Below, piece by piece: positions 45,757-55,413 of a DNA stretch of 64,000 bases. The stretch lies in contig JAHQIW010007363.1 of NCBI GenBank assembly GCA_019055375.1, positions 186,001 through 250,000 of the forward strand, read 5' to 3'. The notes under the pieces were generated by a model. The model was not told the origin of the DNA. It searched no databases and saw only the letters and a program-made list of their open reading frames with translations. Position 1 is the stretch's first letter, and the number at the start of each line of letters is the position of its first letter. The DNA is from Parelaphostrongylus tenuis (taxonomy: Eukaryota; Nematoda; Chromadorea; Rhabditida; Metastrongylidae). The position numbers and the translations under genes were made by a program.

Positions 45757-46070
45757 CTACCACTTCAAGCGTTTTCTTAAGACTACGCTCAAATTTCAGT
45801 ATACAGGTATGATATACTGAAGTTACCAGCTAAGAGTAATCGAGTGTACAAAACTGTATGTGCGGTGATAATCTCACTTGACTTATCGTGTAAATCGTCC
45901 GTCGACGCTACCGCTCAGTGTGGAGAGTGGAGCACCCACAGAGGATTGGCTAAAATGACGACGGGTTCTGTCCGAATGACGAGACTGTAAGGTCGAAACA
46001 CGTGTATCGGGCTGTACAAGAGCCAATTCAACAGACGACATGTCAAACTGGCTCAAATAGCAACTATGAG
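45757..46070 (+). mobile_element. hammerhead element H2, core mutated
   Basis: It starts with the inverted tail (CAAGCGTTTTCTTAAGACTA) and then GAGTAATCGAGTGTACAAAA, TGGAGAGTGGAGCACCCACA and the hammerhead at 45970-46012. It ends ACTGGCTCAAATAGCAACTA. It is present at the same place in block B (63660-63975), so this insertion predates the duplication. Confidence 0.65.
45970..46012 (+). ncRNA. hammerhead ribozyme H2, inactivated (C3 to A)
   Basis: The layout is as in H1, but the core starts ATGACGA in place of CTGACGA (C to A at 45976). Helix II GACT/GGTC with GTAA tetraloop, GAAA, ACACGTGT and GTA/TCGGGC are intact. The block B twin H6 keeps the C. C3 is essential in hammerheads, so H2 should not cleave. 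Confidence 0.7.
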
Positions 46071-46159
46071 ATTTGGTAATTATTCGACAGCTCCAGTTGT
46101 AAAGCGGCCTCCATAGCAGTCTTTGCTAACAAAAAAAAAAGATAACTTTCTACTTAGGG

Positions 46160-46285
46160 GCGCATATAGTGCAGTGGATAGATGTGCCCTACGTCGCACA
46201 CGACATCGTTGGTCCGATCTCGCAGTTATGGCTCGCCAAACCTTCCATCTCGTCGGGGTCGGCGACTTGGTGCCAAACCTATCTG
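46160..46285 (+). mobile_element. tRNA-derived SINE, 3'-truncated
   Basis: Head CGCATATAGTGCAGTGGATA, B box region TGGTCCGATCTCGC, then CTCGTCGGGGTCGGCGACTT. It ends before the body. It sits between H2 and H3. Confidence 0.7.
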
Positions 46286-46413
46286 CTAGTATTTTTATCA
46301 CATTGTACTCCGATTTCGAGTGTTTTATGAAGAGCACGCTTAAATTTTGATAGATCTCTTCATTATTATTCGAGCCAGCATGTCATGTGGTCTGGTAAAT
46401 GGGCTCTTCTACA

Positions 46414-46455
46414 GCCCGATACACGTGTTTCGACCTTACAGTTTTGTAATTCGGA
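46414..46455 (-). ncRNA. hammerhead ribozyme H3, degenerate
   Basis: On the minus strand GTAA tetraloop, GGTC, GAAA, ACACGTGT and GTA/TCGGGC are kept, but the CTGACGA core reads ATTACAA and the first helix II base pair is lost. Not expected to be active. Confidence 0.6.
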
Positions 46456-46694
46456 AGGAACCCGCCGTTTTTCATCCTTTTTTAGCCAATCTTCTGTGGG
46501 TGCTCCGGTCTCCACACTAAAAGGTATCGATAAATAACGTTTTACACTGTAAGTCAAGTGAAATATCACCAAACTTACAGTGTTGTACACTCGATTGCTC
46601 TTTGCCTGGTGCTTTTATCATATTAGTGTCATAGTGGAGAGACTGGAGCACTTACAGAGGATTGGGTGAAAAGGATTGAAAGACGACGGGTTCT

Positions 46695-46737
46695 GCCCGA
46701 CTGACGAGACTGTAAGGTGGAAACACGTGTATCGCGC
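46695..46737 (+). ncRNA. hammerhead ribozyme H4, core intact but helices weakened
   Basis: GCCCGA, CTGACGA, GACT-GTAA-GGTG, GAAA, ACACGTGT, GTA. The closing pair of helix II is G-G and helix I returns TCGCGC (one mismatch). Core nucleotides are all present; activity is doubtful. Confidence 0.65.
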
Positions 46738-46799
46738 TGTGCATGAGCCCATTTACCAGACCACATGACATGTTGGCTCAAATAATAATGAAGATCTCT

Positions 46800-47340
46800 A
46801 TCTTCTAGCATAAGCACCTTTTGTCTCAATATATCGCTAGGCCACTGCGAATGTAAATTTCAAGTATGCGTCATTTAATTGTAAATTTCAGATACGCGTT
46901 CGACCATCTCAAACGAAAATATGGGATCGCTTCAGTTACCCGGTCCCATTTTCCGCTCTCGTGTAAGAGTAATTTTTAGGTGATTTTTAACGGCTGAGTA
47001 GTCATTCGATAAATTAAATCTCAAAAATTTGAAAATATATTTCGTTTTTGGAACTGATTTACTACTGCGCTGTACCAGCAAGAATGAAATCGTGTTTCTT
47101 GGCTATATTACTGCCTAAACAACATTTTTCTGCTTCATTTTTTGAGAGCTTGTAAGTTATTTTTCGTACTTTTCAAATCATAAATATCAACCCTCCGAAA
47201 TACATGTGTTATTCAAAACAGCCATTTTCGACGATCCGGGTTTTCGCGTAAGATAGCAGGTTTTACGAGTTCTGCCTGCACTACTGACATTTATAGAAAC
47301 GTTAACCTACTCCGAAAGCAGGCTACTGCTTTACAACATA
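46800..47340. other. no gene; diverged arm-repeat fragment
   Basis: 46960-47120 (GATTTTTAACGGCTGAGTAG, TCATTCGATAAATTAAATCT, GCGCTGTACCAGCAAGAATG) matches the 16090-17765 repeat arm. Confidence 0.4.
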
Positions 47341-47346
47341 CTTTGC

Positions 47347-47760
47347 TTGTTTTTGTCCTATTTGACGGAGTCACAATGTAGCGTTGATGATGTGCTGTTA
47401 AGGCGCTGCATAAGAAGCGAAGTCTTACGCCAAGGAGGACTCTATATAGAATTCGCTGAAATTTTATCGTTCAACGAGAAGAAGTTAGACTTTGAGGTGG
47501 ACAACTTGCTGCGAAGTTTTTTTCTTAATCACAAAAGTGGAATTTACATTAAGCAATACAAGAATACAAAGATGCCTATAATAGTGGGCAATAGAAACTC
47601 CTGGTGTCAAAGATGGAAAAAAGTTGGAAAAAGTCATTATTTTGCGTGGCTCACAGCCTATTTCAATGTTTATAGGTACATTCATAGGATGGACTGCCGA
47701 TATCCTCTGCATGCTAACCATACCGTAAACTATTGGGTCCTACACGCCATCAATGAATAA
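47347..47760 (+). CDS. hypothetical 137-codon ORF
   Basis: This is one of the longest uninterrupted ATG frames outside recognised repeats, starting MFLSYLTESQCSVDDVLLRR and ending YPLHANHTVNYWVLHAINE. The middle has an aromatic- and basic-rich stretch (WCQRWKKVGKSHYFAWLTAY). I recognise no domain and see no clear signal peptide. It could be an unspliced gene, an exon with its frame running into the intron (GTGGAC at 47499), or chance. Confidence 0.3.
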   Translation: MFLSYLTESQCSVDDVLLRRCIRSEVLRQGGLYIEFAEILSFNEKKLDFEVDNLLRSFFLNHKSGIYIKQYKNTKMPIIVGNRNSWCQRWKKVGKSHYFAWLTAYFNVYRYIHRMDCRYPLHANHTVNYWVLHAINE

Positions 47761-48290
47761 TCGACCTTCTCTTTGGAATCGCCACTAAGGTTTAGTTTAG
47801 TAAACTCAATTACTTCATGCAGTCAACAGCCGATGAGAAACAAATAAGTCGATGAAAGAAGTTGGAGAAAACAGTTTCACTTCAGGCTTTTTTTGTAGAG
47901 GAATGTCCACCATAGACTCGTAACTCGTTGACGATAATGGCAACAGCTAGCTAACTTAGTATTGTCATCTGAAATTTGTCAAAAGACTAGAGACAATTTT
48001 ATCTCGTCTACTTCATGACTTATTTATATATGAAGTTCTTGTGATGAAAATTCAATGGTCTTGTTGTTTTGATCTGCTGCCAACTCGTGTCTCGCAACGG
48101 ACAAGAGAGCAAAGTTCAAATCCTTCATTTGGGCTATACCAATCAACCTATAATAAACATAGATTACATAATGATAGCATAATAACAATATATACATGAT
48201 TACGACATATCGTTATGCTAACATATGCCTAAGTCAATATGAGTGATGTATTAATGAGATGTATCGTCATCCGACGATACTATGAATGTT
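47761..48290. other. no gene seen; AT-rich
   Basis: 48150-48240 is AT-rich simple-like sequence (ATAATAACAATATATAC). Confidence 0.35.
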
Positions 48291-48292
48291 AC

Positions 48293-48440
48293 CGTAAGCG
48301 ACAGTGTTGTGGTAAGTGGTGTTATTGTAAGTTATGATGTTATTGTAAGTGATAAGGTTATTTAAGTGATGATGATCGTAAGTGATGATGTTATTGTAAG
48401 TGGTGATGTTACTGTAAGTGACGATGTTATTATAACTGAC
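48293..48440 (+). repeat. minisatellite, GTAAGTGATGATGTTATT units
   Basis: About eight imperfect units of 15-21 bp, with core TGTAAGTGATGATGTTAT. Tandem and non-coding. Confidence 0.85.
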
Positions 48441-48650
48441 GAAACATCACTAGACGGCGGAGCCCGTTTGAGTTATTATGTTCGCCCCGGAGTAACAAGC
48501 CAACGGTGGGATCCAGTGGGTGAATATATAGTGTGTTAGCAGTGGGGTCACTACTGATTATATATGGGTAGAATCCCTTGACCGCGGTGGTGGGCCGAGC
48601 ATAGCCTAAGTGAGTTCGCCCCGCCACGGAAGCAATATGTTCCGCTCACA
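48441..48650 (-). other. GC-rich segment of unknown nature
   Basis: Composition changes sharply (GGCGGAGCCCG, GTTCGCCCCGGAGTAACA, GTTCGCCCCGCCACGGAA). The minus strand is open for 65 codons (ARPTTAVKGFYPYIISSDPT, IHPLDPTVGLLLRGEHN). It could be a fragment of a repetitive coding element or a structured RNA. It occurs once in this window. Confidence 0.3.
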
Positions 48651-49149
48651 ATTCTATTGAGTTCATTTAACAATTATATGAACAAAACCTTATGATAGCA
48701 ATTAGGTACATGACAACGAGATTGTGTGGAGAGAGCAATAATTGATCGATTACGATTTAAGGTGAGGTGGTCTGGATGAAGTCAAACGACCGTTCGGATG
48801 ATGGCCCCTGATCGAATTGACTAATGAGGTTGCTGCCAGCTGGATGCCGCTCTCGCCACTTGGACCATTTTCTCTCAAAGGTTCTCGAACTTTTGCGATA
48901 CCACTTGCTCTCTAGAGTCACGGACCATCTGCGTTGCCTAAAATATAATGTAACTCCCGAAAAGATTGCAAAACTCCCTTGGGAGGTTTGCTATAGTCCT
49001 TCCACTAATTTGAAAGGCCGACTTTTTTGAAATCTCGGCATGTTTACGCCGGAATCGTTCACTCACTTTTTGCATTTTTAAGCCATTACCACTCAAAGTG
49101 TTTGAAAGTTTTTCGCTGTGTTCATCCTTCCATGATTATCCGCCAAGCA

Positions 49150-49860
49150 TGGCATGATAATATGCCACAATGAATACTGAACCATTTTCTGCTTAGCAAG
49201 ACAACTTGTTCACAATGATCACCTAGTGAAGTTCTCACATTTCAAATAATCTATTCACTGCTCCCATCATCTCTTTTCTCCTTGATTCTGTGGATAGGAC
49301 TTCCGAATGTTGAGATTTCCTGCTGAGTTGTGGAGCTTAAGAGATTCTTGTATGATAGGTCTCTCTTCTCACAGAACATCATGAATTTATTGTATCATAG
49401 AAGCGTCTATGCTAGTTTCTGTACACTACTTATGTTGCACATGTCAACTGATCATGAGATTCTATTTATTTTATACACATGGCGATATCGTTGTTTTGTC
49501 GTTGTTGTCATTAAAGCACTTTTATGGAGGTTTTATAACCTACGTTGTGCTCAAACTCCGGCATTGCAAATAACCAACTTGGCAGGCCAAAAGGGACACA
49601 GGCAAACTGTCGTGTGAACTAAGGTTGAGTACTTGGCAGAGCTTAAGAGGTAGCAAAGTGTTTGTAAGTGAGGGAGATCTCGTCTCTTTTCCTTATTCAA
49701 CCGCTACTGCTCCTATACGTCTAAAAGTCTAAAAATTACATATAAGCTTGATGGTGCCCTCCGACTTGTAGTACTCACTTGCCTAACATTTCGGAAAAAT
49801 AGCCAAAAAAATTTGTTGATTTTTAACATTTGTAAATGTAAACATAATACATAAAGGTAC
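49150..49860 (+). repeat. diverged copy of the 44000-44700 segment
   Basis: TATTCACTGCTCCCATCATC, TGTGGATAGGACT, TTGAGATTTCCTGCTGAGTT, ATCATGAATTTATTGTATCA. The 95-codon ORF here (49330-49617) lies within this repeat and is probably not a gene. Confidence 0.5.
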
Positions 49861-50436
49861 AATTATTACACTGAAGGTGTTGGCCAGACTCCATAGAAGG
49901 CCAAACCATACCTCCATCCTTCCGGATTCACGAATTTTTGAAAGATGTATGTGAAATCAAGTCATTTTATCCAATTCGCTTGTGGTGCTAACTGCATGTG
50001 ATGAAGATTTGTAAACGCCCTAGCACTGCCATCACCAAATTGCAGAGACAGTCAACTCTCTTTCATAAAGAAGGCCACGATTGGATGAAGACGTTAAGAT
50101 GATTGTAGCAAGAAATCGAATCATGTTCCTGCTCAATCCAAGCTTCACTCGACCAGGGCATTTATTGACTCATACCCAAAGTGGTGACACAGCAACAGAT
50201 AGATGTGTACATGGTCTGCATAATGAGCAAAGATCAAAACGAAGGATAATCAGTGAGGACTTTGGGTTTGCATAAGAGGTTGCCATAAGTCACTATTAAG
50301 AGTATGAGAAAGGAACAAAGTGATCCTTAGTTGAGAACGTAATATTATATCTATAGGTTAGCATTTTCGTCCCTTAACTGCTTGTGTCGATCATTTCAAA
50401 ATTTTACGTTCCCTATTAACTTCTGATTTAATTAGA
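49861..50436. other. no gene seen
   Basis: Short ORFs only. Confidence 0.3.
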
Positions 50437-50735
50437 GCGCATGTGGCGCAGAGGTTAGAGGTGCACTGCGTCGCACACGAGGTCACTGGTTCGATCTCGC
50501 GCTCATGGCTCACCAAGCCATCTATCCCTCCGGGGTCGGTAAATTGATACCAGACAGGTCTCAGACTTGTCTGGGAGGATGAGCAGCACTGATTCGGTTC
50601 AGCGGGAGGCCACCGCGAGTCATTGTAAAGGACAGACGTGCATTCAATCACCTCAAACGAAGTTAAAAAATTGAAGTCGAATGCATGGCGCATCTCTCAG
50701 GGATTGATCAACGCCGAGAGCTTTATCCTTTTTTA
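50437..50735 (+). mobile_element. tRNA-derived SINE, full length, best copy
   Basis: The tRNA-like head GCGCATGTGGCGCAGAGGTT has an A-box-like TGGCGCAGAGG and B box GGTTCGATCTC. The body includes GACAGGTCTCAGACTTGTCT, GCAGCACTGATTCGG and CAGCGGGAGGCCACCGCGAG. The 3' part is GGGATTGATCAACGCCGAGA and CTTTATCCTTTTTTATTTAT. Transcription would be by RNA polymerase III from the head. Mobilisation by the resident RTE is plausible but the 3' ends are not alike, so that is only a guess. Confidence 0.85.
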
Positions 50736-50959
50736 TTTATTAAGCTTACCGTCTAACGTCATAAATGGAAGTCTGTTGCATGTGCGGCAGTGAGATTAGT
50801 TCTTGCTAGTGCAAGCCTTTCTCTCCAAATAATAGTTCTGGAGCAGCCTTTTTAGGGATTTTTACTCTGTCTCTAAATGCAACTGCTAAAGCTTCATGGA
50901 GATCGAATGCATTCAATCCAGCTACAGAAGCTTAGTCAGAGCGACGTAGATAACACAAT

Positions 50960-51045
50960 CTAAAATAAGGAAACACTAAAAGTCATATATCACAATACGT
51001 TTCGGCGGTTCCGCCCTATTCAGAGTCTTGAAAGATGAGGTTGTC
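50960..51045 (-). ncRNA. possible second-type hammerhead relic
   Basis: On the minus strand: CTGAATA, stem GGCG-GAAC-CGCC, GAAA, CGTA. The GAAACGT end with a two-pair helix III is the pattern of hammerheads in Penelope-like elements. The core lacks G8 (AATA for ANGA) and helix I does not close, so it would be dead. It is unlike H1-H7. Confidence 0.3.
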
Positions 51046-51488
51046 CACAACCAGCCAGTCAAACACCTCCATCACTTCATTAGTACAAATTAGCGAACCT
51101 AGATATTCGATCGGACAAGCACAAAAATTATTTCTACAACATATTCCTCTCCTTTGAGAGCCTTTTAGTGAGTTCTTCAAGTCAGCAGTTTGATAAATAT
51201 TACTGTAAGAACTTTAGGTCAAGCTCACTAGGAAAGAAAGAGTTCTTGAAGAGTGCCGAGTTTTAGAAATAATAGAGGTCTTGGGACAAATCGTTCAGTC
51301 GTCGTCTGCATCTTCGCATCGAGTATAGTACATTGTGAAAAATGAAGCAGCTGAGAAGAGTGGCTAAACTGTAGGACAAAAACCTCAAATCATCTGAACA
51401 TGTCATTCAGTGTGAAAAGGGCAGTCAAAAATAACAAATCACTCTCACAACACCGTAACGTGGATTTGAATAAAACTTTATGGATTGA

Positions 51489-52072
51489 AAAAGATACTTT
51501 GTGGTTATGGTGACAAACGAAGAAGCAACCTCTTTCGCTGGAGACAAACTTTTCGTAGGAGTGTTAGCAACCATTCGAAAGCTGAGATTTCTGGCTACAG
51601 CTCCACATTGCCGGTTTTCGAAAAATCCTTTTTTGGCGTTGTAGCAGAAGGAAATTCCTTGCATAGCACACGTACGCATTTTCGCTGAACAGAGCTCTTT
51701 CGTTGGACCATCAGTAATCATTTGATAGCGTAATCGTTGCTTATTTCAACGCTGTGCTTATATCCTGATAAACCGTTGCTCTGTAATGAAGTAAATAAAA
51801 TGAGTTGATAGAATCAGCAACGATTACCCTATCGAAAGATTACTGATGGTCCAAAGAAAGAGCTCTGTACCCGACTAGAAATATACGAGTCTGCTACTCA
51901 AGGAATTTCTTTCTTCAACAACGCCAAAAAAGACTTTTTTGAAACCGGCGATGTGGGGCTGCAGCTAGAAATCTCAGAATTCGAATGGTTCCTAACATTC
52001 CTATGAAAATTTCCTCTCCAGCGAATCAGGCGAGCTTTTCATTTGTTCCCTTATAACCACAAGATGCCCGAA
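51489..52072. repeat. nearly complete palindromic foldback element, about 580 bp
   Basis: The left TTGTGGTTATGGTGACAAAC, TTTCGCTGGA, GTTAGCAACCATTCGAAAGC, CTCCACATTGCCGGTTTTCG and TGATAGCGTAATCGTTGC all recur as reverse complements on the right, in mirrored order, ending TTATAACCACAAG. The spacer between the arms is only tens of bases near 51780. It is the best preserved member of this foldback family and has no ORF. Confidence 0.75.
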
Positions 52073-52547
52073 AACGAGTTGTTGTTATTTTCGTCTTCTT
52101 ACGTATAATAATTGCTCACTGTTTCCAATCTCACAGCATTCAAATTTCCGCAGTCGGCAAACCTGCTGACATTCTTAGTAGTGGCGCCGGCATTAAATGT
52201 TCTTTTCCTATTCAGCCGCTTCTGGTGGCAACACTGTTACCTTATAGATATATGCCAAGACTGCATTGAAAGGATGAAACCTTAGGAGGAAGTTGAACCT
52301 GCGTCTAACCCTTTCCGGGGCGAGCGCTGACCACTGCGCTGCTGGGATTGCTGTTTTTTTCTTGCACTATTTATCGAAATGCCGAATGATGATTTATTTC
52401 ACCCGATTGTGACGGTTTTCTCTTCTCCGACTTGAGAGATCCATCAGGTTTCACAGAAAGATGTCGGATCAATGCTGTTGTGAAGCTAAAAAATTTCTAC
52501 TGGGACCGAGCTTTTGTTATTTTCGCCTTGTCCCACAGTAAATTAAA

Positions 52548-52808
52548 CCGAAGAGAATTGAGTGGTGAGCAAAAATACGACTTCAGACGGGAGTCGAATC
52601 CTCGTTTCATCCATACCGCGGAGACGTGCTACCACTACACCACCGAGGTCAAAGGTTGGTGGCTGATAGCTGAGACAGTGAAGAATGAGTGGCGGTGCAA
52701 ATGTACATTGGGTGGTGTACTGGTAGCACACGTGACCCGTGTGAATGAAACCCGGGTTCGACTCCCGTCTGAAGTTGCATTTTTGCTCACCACTCAATTC
52801 TCTTTGTC
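52548..52808. mobile_element. foldback element with two divergent tRNA-like modules (F2)
   Basis: The ends AAGAGAATTGAGTGGTGAGC and GCTCACCACTCAATTCTCTT are exact inverted repeats. Modules: minus 52579-52650 (GACCTCGGTGGTGTAGTGGT ... ATTCGACTCCCGTC) and plus about 52705-52777 (GGTGGTGTACTGGTAGCACA ... GGTTCGACTCCCGTC). The centre has GGTTGGTGGCTGATAGCTG, as in F1. Confidence 0.75.
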
Positions 52809-52956
52809 TTATCCAGAGTCTCAGAAACTTAGGTAGATTGTCCACAATCATCCACTTCATTAAAGAGCTGTGCTCTATTCCGCTTGGTCAAATTCGAGCC
52901 ACCTTACTTGGTCCTTATTGGATGAGCTTTGCCTCCATCTACGCAATGACAGCAGG
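52809..52956. other. spacer between F2 and a SINE
   Basis: No gene. GATTGTCCACAA (near 52837) recurs as GGTTGTCCACAA near 51040. Confidence 0.3.
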
Positions 52957-53238
52957 ATGAAGGTTAAAGCTCTTGGCGTTGGTCAATCCTCAAAGGAAGC
53001 GCCATGAATTCATCTTCAATTTTTGACTTCATTTTAGGCGATTGAATGCATATCTGGGTTTACAATGACTCGCGGTGTCCTCCGGCTGTGTCGGGTCAGT
53101 GCTGCTTATCCTTCCAGAAAAGTGTGGTAGCAATCTAGGGACCTCAGTGGGATGAAAGGCTTGATAAACCATAAGCGTGGACCGAACTATCGACCTTGTG
53201 TGCGACGCAGAGCACCTCCAACGAGTGCGCCACATGCA
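52957..53238 (-). mobile_element. tRNA-derived SINE, minus strand, full length
   Basis: Minus strand: the tRNA-like head GGTGCATGTGGCGCACTCG is kept; the B box region is degraded (ATAGTTCGGTCC). The body (CAGCACTGACCCGACACAGC) and tail (CCAAGAGCTTTAACCTTCAT) match the 50437 copy. It lies between the F2 and F3 elements. Confidence 0.75.
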
Positions 53239-53384
53239 CCACTGTTGTCGTAAAATATGGGCCTTGTCTGCAACTCTCATTTTTAATAACCTGAATACAT
53301 TCGACTTAGCCTTGCTATATGAGATTCATTTAGTTTTATTCTTTTTTAGCAGTGTTAGGATATTCTAATCACTCATCATAGAAT

Positions 53385-53700
53385 GTTCAGTAGGGTGCAA
53401 AACATTTGGCATCAGGCGGGAGTTGAACCCGCGTTTCACCCCATAGCGGGGCTCTTGCAACTAAACCACAGAGACCACCACTTTGCTGCCACTACCCGAT
53501 ATGATCTATCGATATACGATTGCCAGACCAGACCCGTTGAAGGCTGGTTGCTGACAGCTTTGATAGTTTATATTAAAGAAAGACTTGAAGCAAAGTGGTG
53601 GTTTCTGTGGTGTAAAGGTAGCACACGCTACCGGTATGGATAAGAGGCGGGTTCAACTCCCGACTAGGGTCGAGTGTTTTGTATACTACTCACTAATCTC
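53385..53700. mobile_element. foldback element with two divergent tRNA-like modules (F3)
   Basis: Modules: minus 53408-53477 (GGTCTCTGTGGTTTAGTTGC ... GGTTCAACTCCCGCC) and plus 53600-53671 (GGTTTCTGTGGTGTAAAGGT ... GGTTCAACTCCCG). Both share B box GGTTCAACTCC. Centre GAAGGCTGGTTGCTGACAGC is the F1/F2 centre diverged. Confidence 0.7.
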
Positions 53701-54940
53701 AGACATCTTTTGTACTTGCTAGATTTGCTGAATCTTTGAGTTTTAGCTATTGTACTTCGATTTCTTATGGAGATGGGCGACAGAGAATGACTCTGACGAC
53801 TTCACTGCCTTGTGGTAGTTTTCAGCCAATGTGGGCAAGGTAGCCTAGAGCCTAAACATGGAGAAATTGCGTACGTCGTTAACCAACACTTTGAAAAATC
53901 TTGGCGATACTCTCGCAGAAGATCTGTCAGTAAGTTCTTCAGTATTTGCTACAGAAACACTTTTTCTGTTATCTGTACCTTCCATTCTTTTGGAAAGAAC
54001 TGGGTTTTTTTGCATTTGGTCAAAGGTTTAGTAATCATTCGATAGCGGAACTCTCGATAATCTCAATGGTGTACTCGGTCATAGAAAATAGCTTCTTCGT
54101 GCGGTGTAATATCCAAAAGAAATTTGAGTTTCGCTCTCGGTCTGCATCCTTTCCTCTGATAAGTGGATGGAATTTCGCCACATTGACATAAAGCCACCGC
54201 ACCTCTTAAAAATAGCGTTTATTTGGCAACATTAATTTATACGATATTGAAGGTAACCGTGCAAAAGCTTTGTCCTATCGTTCTGTAAGCTCAGGCTTTC
54301 AATTTTCATTTCACGTTGCCAAATAAACTCGCAATAAGCCTAAAACTAAATAGCTCAATCCGATGCACGAAAAACATATGAATGTGTAGAGGATATCTCA
54401 AAGTATCACAGTTGTAATTTTCATCCTGAATTTTCTTGAAGCGGAGAGAAAATCCTTAATTCAACAACGGAAATCGCACGCAACACATGAATCGCGCTGC
54501 GCGAACGAATGCGCGACGACTGCGAAACCGGTTTTCTTTTGGCCGCTACAGCTCAGCCGAAAGTTCTTTCCGCTAACCAACTTCCTCATTGAAATCGTCG
54601 CGATTTATGGTTATTAAAACGTAGAAAAAACTTTGTGCTGCAAAAAATGCTTATGGGTAAAATACAATTTTATTTTTATTGTCATAGCGCAATAAGGATC
54701 CCTTTTTGTAAATAAATTGACCATTGAAATTCTAGAAATCCAGGCTAGCGAATGGCTATTATCTCTCTAAAAAACTAGAAAACGCGTCTTTCCCAGTGAG
54801 CTGAAATAGGGTGGAGATAGCGAATAGGTACCAAGAAAGCTATTCAGGCATCAACATCCACTTCATGTTTTGATTTTACTAATTTCTTGTGATCTAGAAA
54901 CATATAACTCAGAGGAGCCAATTTGGTGATATCTCTAACA
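53701..54940. repeat. repeat mosaic, no gene
   Basis: 54025-54130 (TTTAGTAATCATTCGATAGC) and 54360-54840 (GATGCACGAAAAACATATGA, GCGCAATAAGGATCCC, TGAAATAGGGTGGAGATAGC) are arm-repeat pieces, the last resembling the right end of the 16090-17765 foldback. Confidence 0.4.
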
Positions 54941-54945
54941 TTCAG

Positions 54946-55281
54946 ATGGACGACATGTCCGATTTCATGTTTTCCACGCAGCAGACAAATTCCGAGCTCG
55001 ATTATCCGACGAGTATTACAGGGGTTTCAAATGTGCAAAACCTATGCAGAAGTGAAGATAATGAACTACATTTAACTCTTGAGGACCATGTGCTACCAAC
55101 GCAGCACGCCGCGCGACGCCGCATCTCACTCAGCTACTGTAGTGGTGGCGTCGCGTCAGGGGCAAGGCAGTCGGCCAGAATCTGGAGTAACGATCAATGT
55201 GCGCATATCACCTGCCTGCGGTCGTCTCGCAAGCGATCAGCGCGAAGCCGCTTGCTATCAATGACGGTCCCCAAATGGTGA
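54946..55281 (+). other. ORF of uncertain reality overlapping a two-copy repeat
   Basis: The first part (MDDMSDFMFSTQQTNSELDY) follows CTCTAACATTCAG and looks protein-like. From about 55050 the sequence is the repeat shared with 1290-1500, so the frame is not a gene as it stands. Confidence 0.2.
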
Positions 55282-55413
55282 AAGTGCTAGCCGCATAAAG
55301 CGCTAACGGTCATTCAGTAGAATTATCATTTCCATTATTAGATTGAAAGATGACTTTTACTAAACCTCGGGATATATTATGCGAATGTTATTTCATTAGA
55401 AGCTTATGCGAGT

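Larger units (their letters stand above)
39347..46080 (+). repeat. large duplicated block A (paralogue of 56541-63990)
   Basis: Blocks A and B are collinear over about 7 kb in direct orientation, roughly 17 kb apart. Identity looks above 90 percent in the gene region. Differences include a deletion of about 170 bp in A near 39625, a SINE only in B (61753-61946), and a hammerhead element only in B (63091-63394). A contains the dead copy of the coiled-coil gene. Confidence 0.9.
46319..46795. mobile_element. two hammerhead elements in head-to-head inverted arrangement (H3, H4)
   Basis: The left half reads on the minus strand (H3 core region 46414-46455) and the right half on the plus strand (H4 46695-46737). 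They pair from ATTATTATTCGAGCCAGCAT...GTGGTCTGGTAAATGGGCTC to GAGCCCATTTACCAGACCAC...TTGGCTCAAATAATAAT. The centre (46500-46625) is unique. This is the fullest palindromic version of the family. Confidence 0.65.

Noticed and set aside
46366..46829. Two minus-strand ORFs at 46.4-46.8 kb
   Set aside because: They span the hammerhead inverted repeat and carry repeat-derived peptides on both arms.
48293..48440. A CRISPR-like array
   Set aside because: Units are contiguous with no unique spacers, and the genome is eukaryotic; it is a minisatellite.
52432..52860. Overlapping ORFs on both strands with nearly the same peptide (ELSGEQK...RRESNP)
   Set aside because: The identical peptides on opposite strands are a by-product of the palindromic tRNA-like foldback F2, not two genes.
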